Below are positions 62,575 through 64,000 of a stretch of 64,000 bases of DNA, one piece after another (the stretch's first letter is position 1; every line of letters starts with the position of its first letter). Source of the DNA: Nocardiopsis composta. Its GTDB lineage: Bacteria; Actinomycetota; Actinomycetes; Streptosporangiales; Streptosporangiaceae. Under the pieces are notes generated by a model. The model searched no databases and had not been told where the DNA came from. It worked only from the letters and a program-made list of their open reading frames with translations. Both the position numbers and the translations under genes were made by a program. The stretch spans positions 124,001 through 188,000 of the forward strand of contig NZ_JACHDB010000002.1 of assembly GCF_014200805.1 (NCBI RefSeq). The letters are read 5' to 3'.

Positions 62575-62610
62575 AAGGCGGGCCGCCGGTTTCCGACCGG
62601 GGCCCGCCTT
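62575..62610 (+). terminator. Terminator of tRNA-Ala copy 4
   Basis: Arms AAGGCGGGCC and GGCCCGCCTT pair perfectly over 10 bp, with a further inner stem CCGGT/ACCGG. Confidence 0.8.
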
Positions 62611-62877
62611 CGTCGTTCCCGGGGAGGGCAGGTCTCCGGACGAAGCCCGCGGGCGCATCGATGGGCCGCCGCGGCGCGCCGCTCGGCGGGGCGGCATCGC
62701 CGACGGGCCGGCCAGGTGCTTGGTCTAGCCGCTCTGACCTGCGATCATCCATCCGGGTTGTGGGGGCACGCGAATTTCGTGTTTCCGGTGGGGCGGAGGG
62801 GGAGCCTAGCGTCGGTGCCGCGGCCCGGAAGGGCGGGCCGGGCACAGGACACAACCGGGATGACGGGGGGATTCCCA
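62611..62877 (+). promoter_or_regulatory. Upstream region of the SDR gene
   Basis: 267 bp without a gene. It contains an imperfect dyad CACGCGAATTTCGTG (62767-62781), about 95 bases before the SDR start. This is a possible operator or promoter element. Confidence 0.35.
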
Positions 62878-63632
62878 TGTCCGAGCAGACGCTGCGCGGC
62901 AGGACGGTCGTGGTGGCCGGCGGGGCGAAGAACCTGGGCGGCCTGATCAGCAGGGACTTCGCCGCGGAGGGGGCCGGGATCGTGGTGCACTACCACGGCG
63001 ACGGCAGCGCGGGCGCGGCCGAGGAGACGGTCCGCGCGGTCAAGGAGGCCGGCTCGGAGGCGATCGCGGTCCAGGGCGACCTCACCCGGGTGGGCGAGGT
63101 GCGCCGGCTGTTCGACGCGGCGGTGGACGGCTTCGGCGGGGTGGACGTCGCGGTCAACACCACCGGCATGGTGCTGCGCAAGCCGATCCTGGAGACCACC
63201 GAGGAGGAGTACGACACCATGTTCGCGGTCAACTCCAAGGCCGCGTACTTCTTCCTCCAGGAGGCGGGGCGGCGGCTGAACGACGGCGGGGCGATCATCA
63301 ACCTGGTGACCTCGCTGCTGGCCGCCTACACTGACGGCTACTCCACCTACGCGGGGGCCAAGGCGCCGCTGGAGCACTTCACCAGGGCCGCGTCCAAGGA
63401 GTTCGCGGCGCGGGGCATCTCGGTGAACAACGTCGGCCCCGGTCCGATGGACACCCCGTTCTTCTACCCGCAGGAGACGCCCGAGCGGGTGGAGTTCCAC
63501 AAGTCGCAGGCGATGGGCGACCGGCTGACCCGGATCGAGGACATCGTCCCGCTGGTCCGCTTCCTGGCCACCGGCGGGCACTGGATCACCGGCCAGACCG
63601 TCTTCGCCAACGGCGGCTACACCACCCGCTGA
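62878..63632 (+). CDS. SDR-family oxidoreductase
   Basis: 251 residues. N-terminal VVVAGGAKNLGGLISRDFAAEG is a variant TGxxxGxG cofactor loop. NTTG follows. The catalytic set is Ser in NLVTSLLAAY, then YSTYAGAK (Y-x3-K). The C terminus is GQTVFANGGYTTR. It is an NAD(P)-dependent reductase or dehydrogenase of unknown substrate. ATG 62878 is chosen; upstream in-frame sequence is non-coding. The next gene follows after 73 bp and may be co-transcribed. Confidence 0.92.
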
Positions 63633-63705
63633 CCCGGACCGGCGGACGGGGGCCGGCCGCGCGGGCGCGCGCGGTCCGCCCCGCACGATCACAGGAGGAC
63701 CGACC

Positions 63706-64000
63706 ATGAGCCTGAAACCGAGCGACCCGGTGGTGCGCGCGTTCGTCGACGCGGTCAACGGGGGCGACCGCGACGCCTTCTACGCCCTGCTCGCACCGGG
63801 GGCGACGATGACCGACGACGGGACCGAGCGCGACCTGGACCAGTGGGTCGACCGGGAGATCTTCTCCAGCGACGGCCGGATGGACGTCGAATCGGAGAGC
63901 GACGGCGGCCGCACGCTGGTCGCCTCCTACACCAACTCCACCTGGGGCACCATGCGCACCCGCTGGCACTTCACCGTCGACGGGGACAGGATCGCCCGGT
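63706..64000 (+). CDS. SnoaL/NTF2-like protein, partial (window edge)
   Basis: The first 98 residues are visible: MSLKPSDPVVRAFVDAVNGGDRDAFYALLAPGATMTDDGTERDLDQWVDREIFSSDGRMDVESESDGGRTLVASYTNSTWGTMRTRWHFTVDGDRIAR. The cone-shaped NTF2/SnoaL-like fold is typical of small ligand-binding or isomerase proteins. A GGAGG site precedes ATG 63706. The end lies outside the window. Confidence 0.85.
   Translation, partial: MSLKPSDPVVRAFVDAVNGGDRDAFYALLAPGATMTDDGTERDLDQWVDREIFSSDGRMDVESESDGGRTLVASYTNSTWGTMRTRWHFTVDGDRIAR

Noticed and set aside
62334-62576. Small proteins containing GFEPQTSSMPWRRATNCAIAP
   Set aside because: Translation of the antisense strand of tRNA-Ala; seen at all four copies and not a gene family. 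At copy 2 it is only the read-through of the recombinase ORF.

Overview
This is a high-G+C actinobacterial chromosome. The left 26 kb carries the conserved block folC–DUF4233–ndk–mreBCD–mrdA–rodA–TIGR03960–TIGR03936–rne–rplU–rpmA–obgE–proB–proA, followed by nadD–rsfS–phosphoglycerate mutase. The order, the codon use and the PF04672 methyltransferase fit Streptosporangiales (Nocardiopsaceae-like). That placement is inference from gene order, not from a database match.

Layout. (1) 1-25.5 kb is the housekeeping block. It covers folate polyglutamylation, nucleotide supply, cell-wall elongation (MreBCD/PBP2/RodA), RNA decay, ribosomal proteins L21/L27, the Obg GTPase, proline synthesis and NAD synthesis. 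(2) 25.6-26.4 kb holds two identical tRNA-Ala(GGC) genes around a lone GroES-family gene. (3) About 26.4-59.9 kb is an integrated conjugative element (ICE), bounded by a 12-bp direct repeat. Its left end lies in the terminator of the second tRNA-Ala. It encodes a large serine recombinase, a VirD4/TraG coupling ATPase, a VirB4 ATPase, an SCO6880-type protein, a TrbL/VirB6-type channel, two small pilin-like membrane proteins, a three-domain peptidoglycan hydrolase, ParB-like, DUF2637, primase-polymerase and ArdC proteins, and a MobF (TrwC) relaxase. (4) Four cargo or decay zones interrupt the ICE. One is a frameshifted CHAT (caspase-like) gene. One is a TetR/acyltransferase/AraC block that abuts a truncated cytosine methyltransferase. 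One is a deletion fusing the relaxase to a dprA fragment. The last is an IS5-family copy followed by a three-gene ABC-three-component (ABC-3C) conflict system. (5) 59.9-64 kb returns to chromosome: an alpha/beta hydrolase, two more identical tRNA-Ala copies around a deletion scar (LuxR regulator against a dioxygenase remnant), an SDR and a SnoaL-like gene cut by the window edge.

How it works together. The minus-strand transfer genes form tightly overlapping operons. At least six minus-strand ICE genes share the upstream sequence GTGCACCTG, which suggests a common regulatory or expression signal. The relaxase has lost its helicase half, so self-transfer is probably impaired. The serine recombinase gene reads through the left attachment site into the tRNA-Ala, so its C terminus should differ between integrated and circular forms. 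The strongest candidate for a little-studied biological system is the ABC-3C operon at 55,983-59,441: an Mrr-like nuclease effector, a small linker and an ABC ATPase with a zinc-hook-like insert. The CHAT gene is a second candidate.
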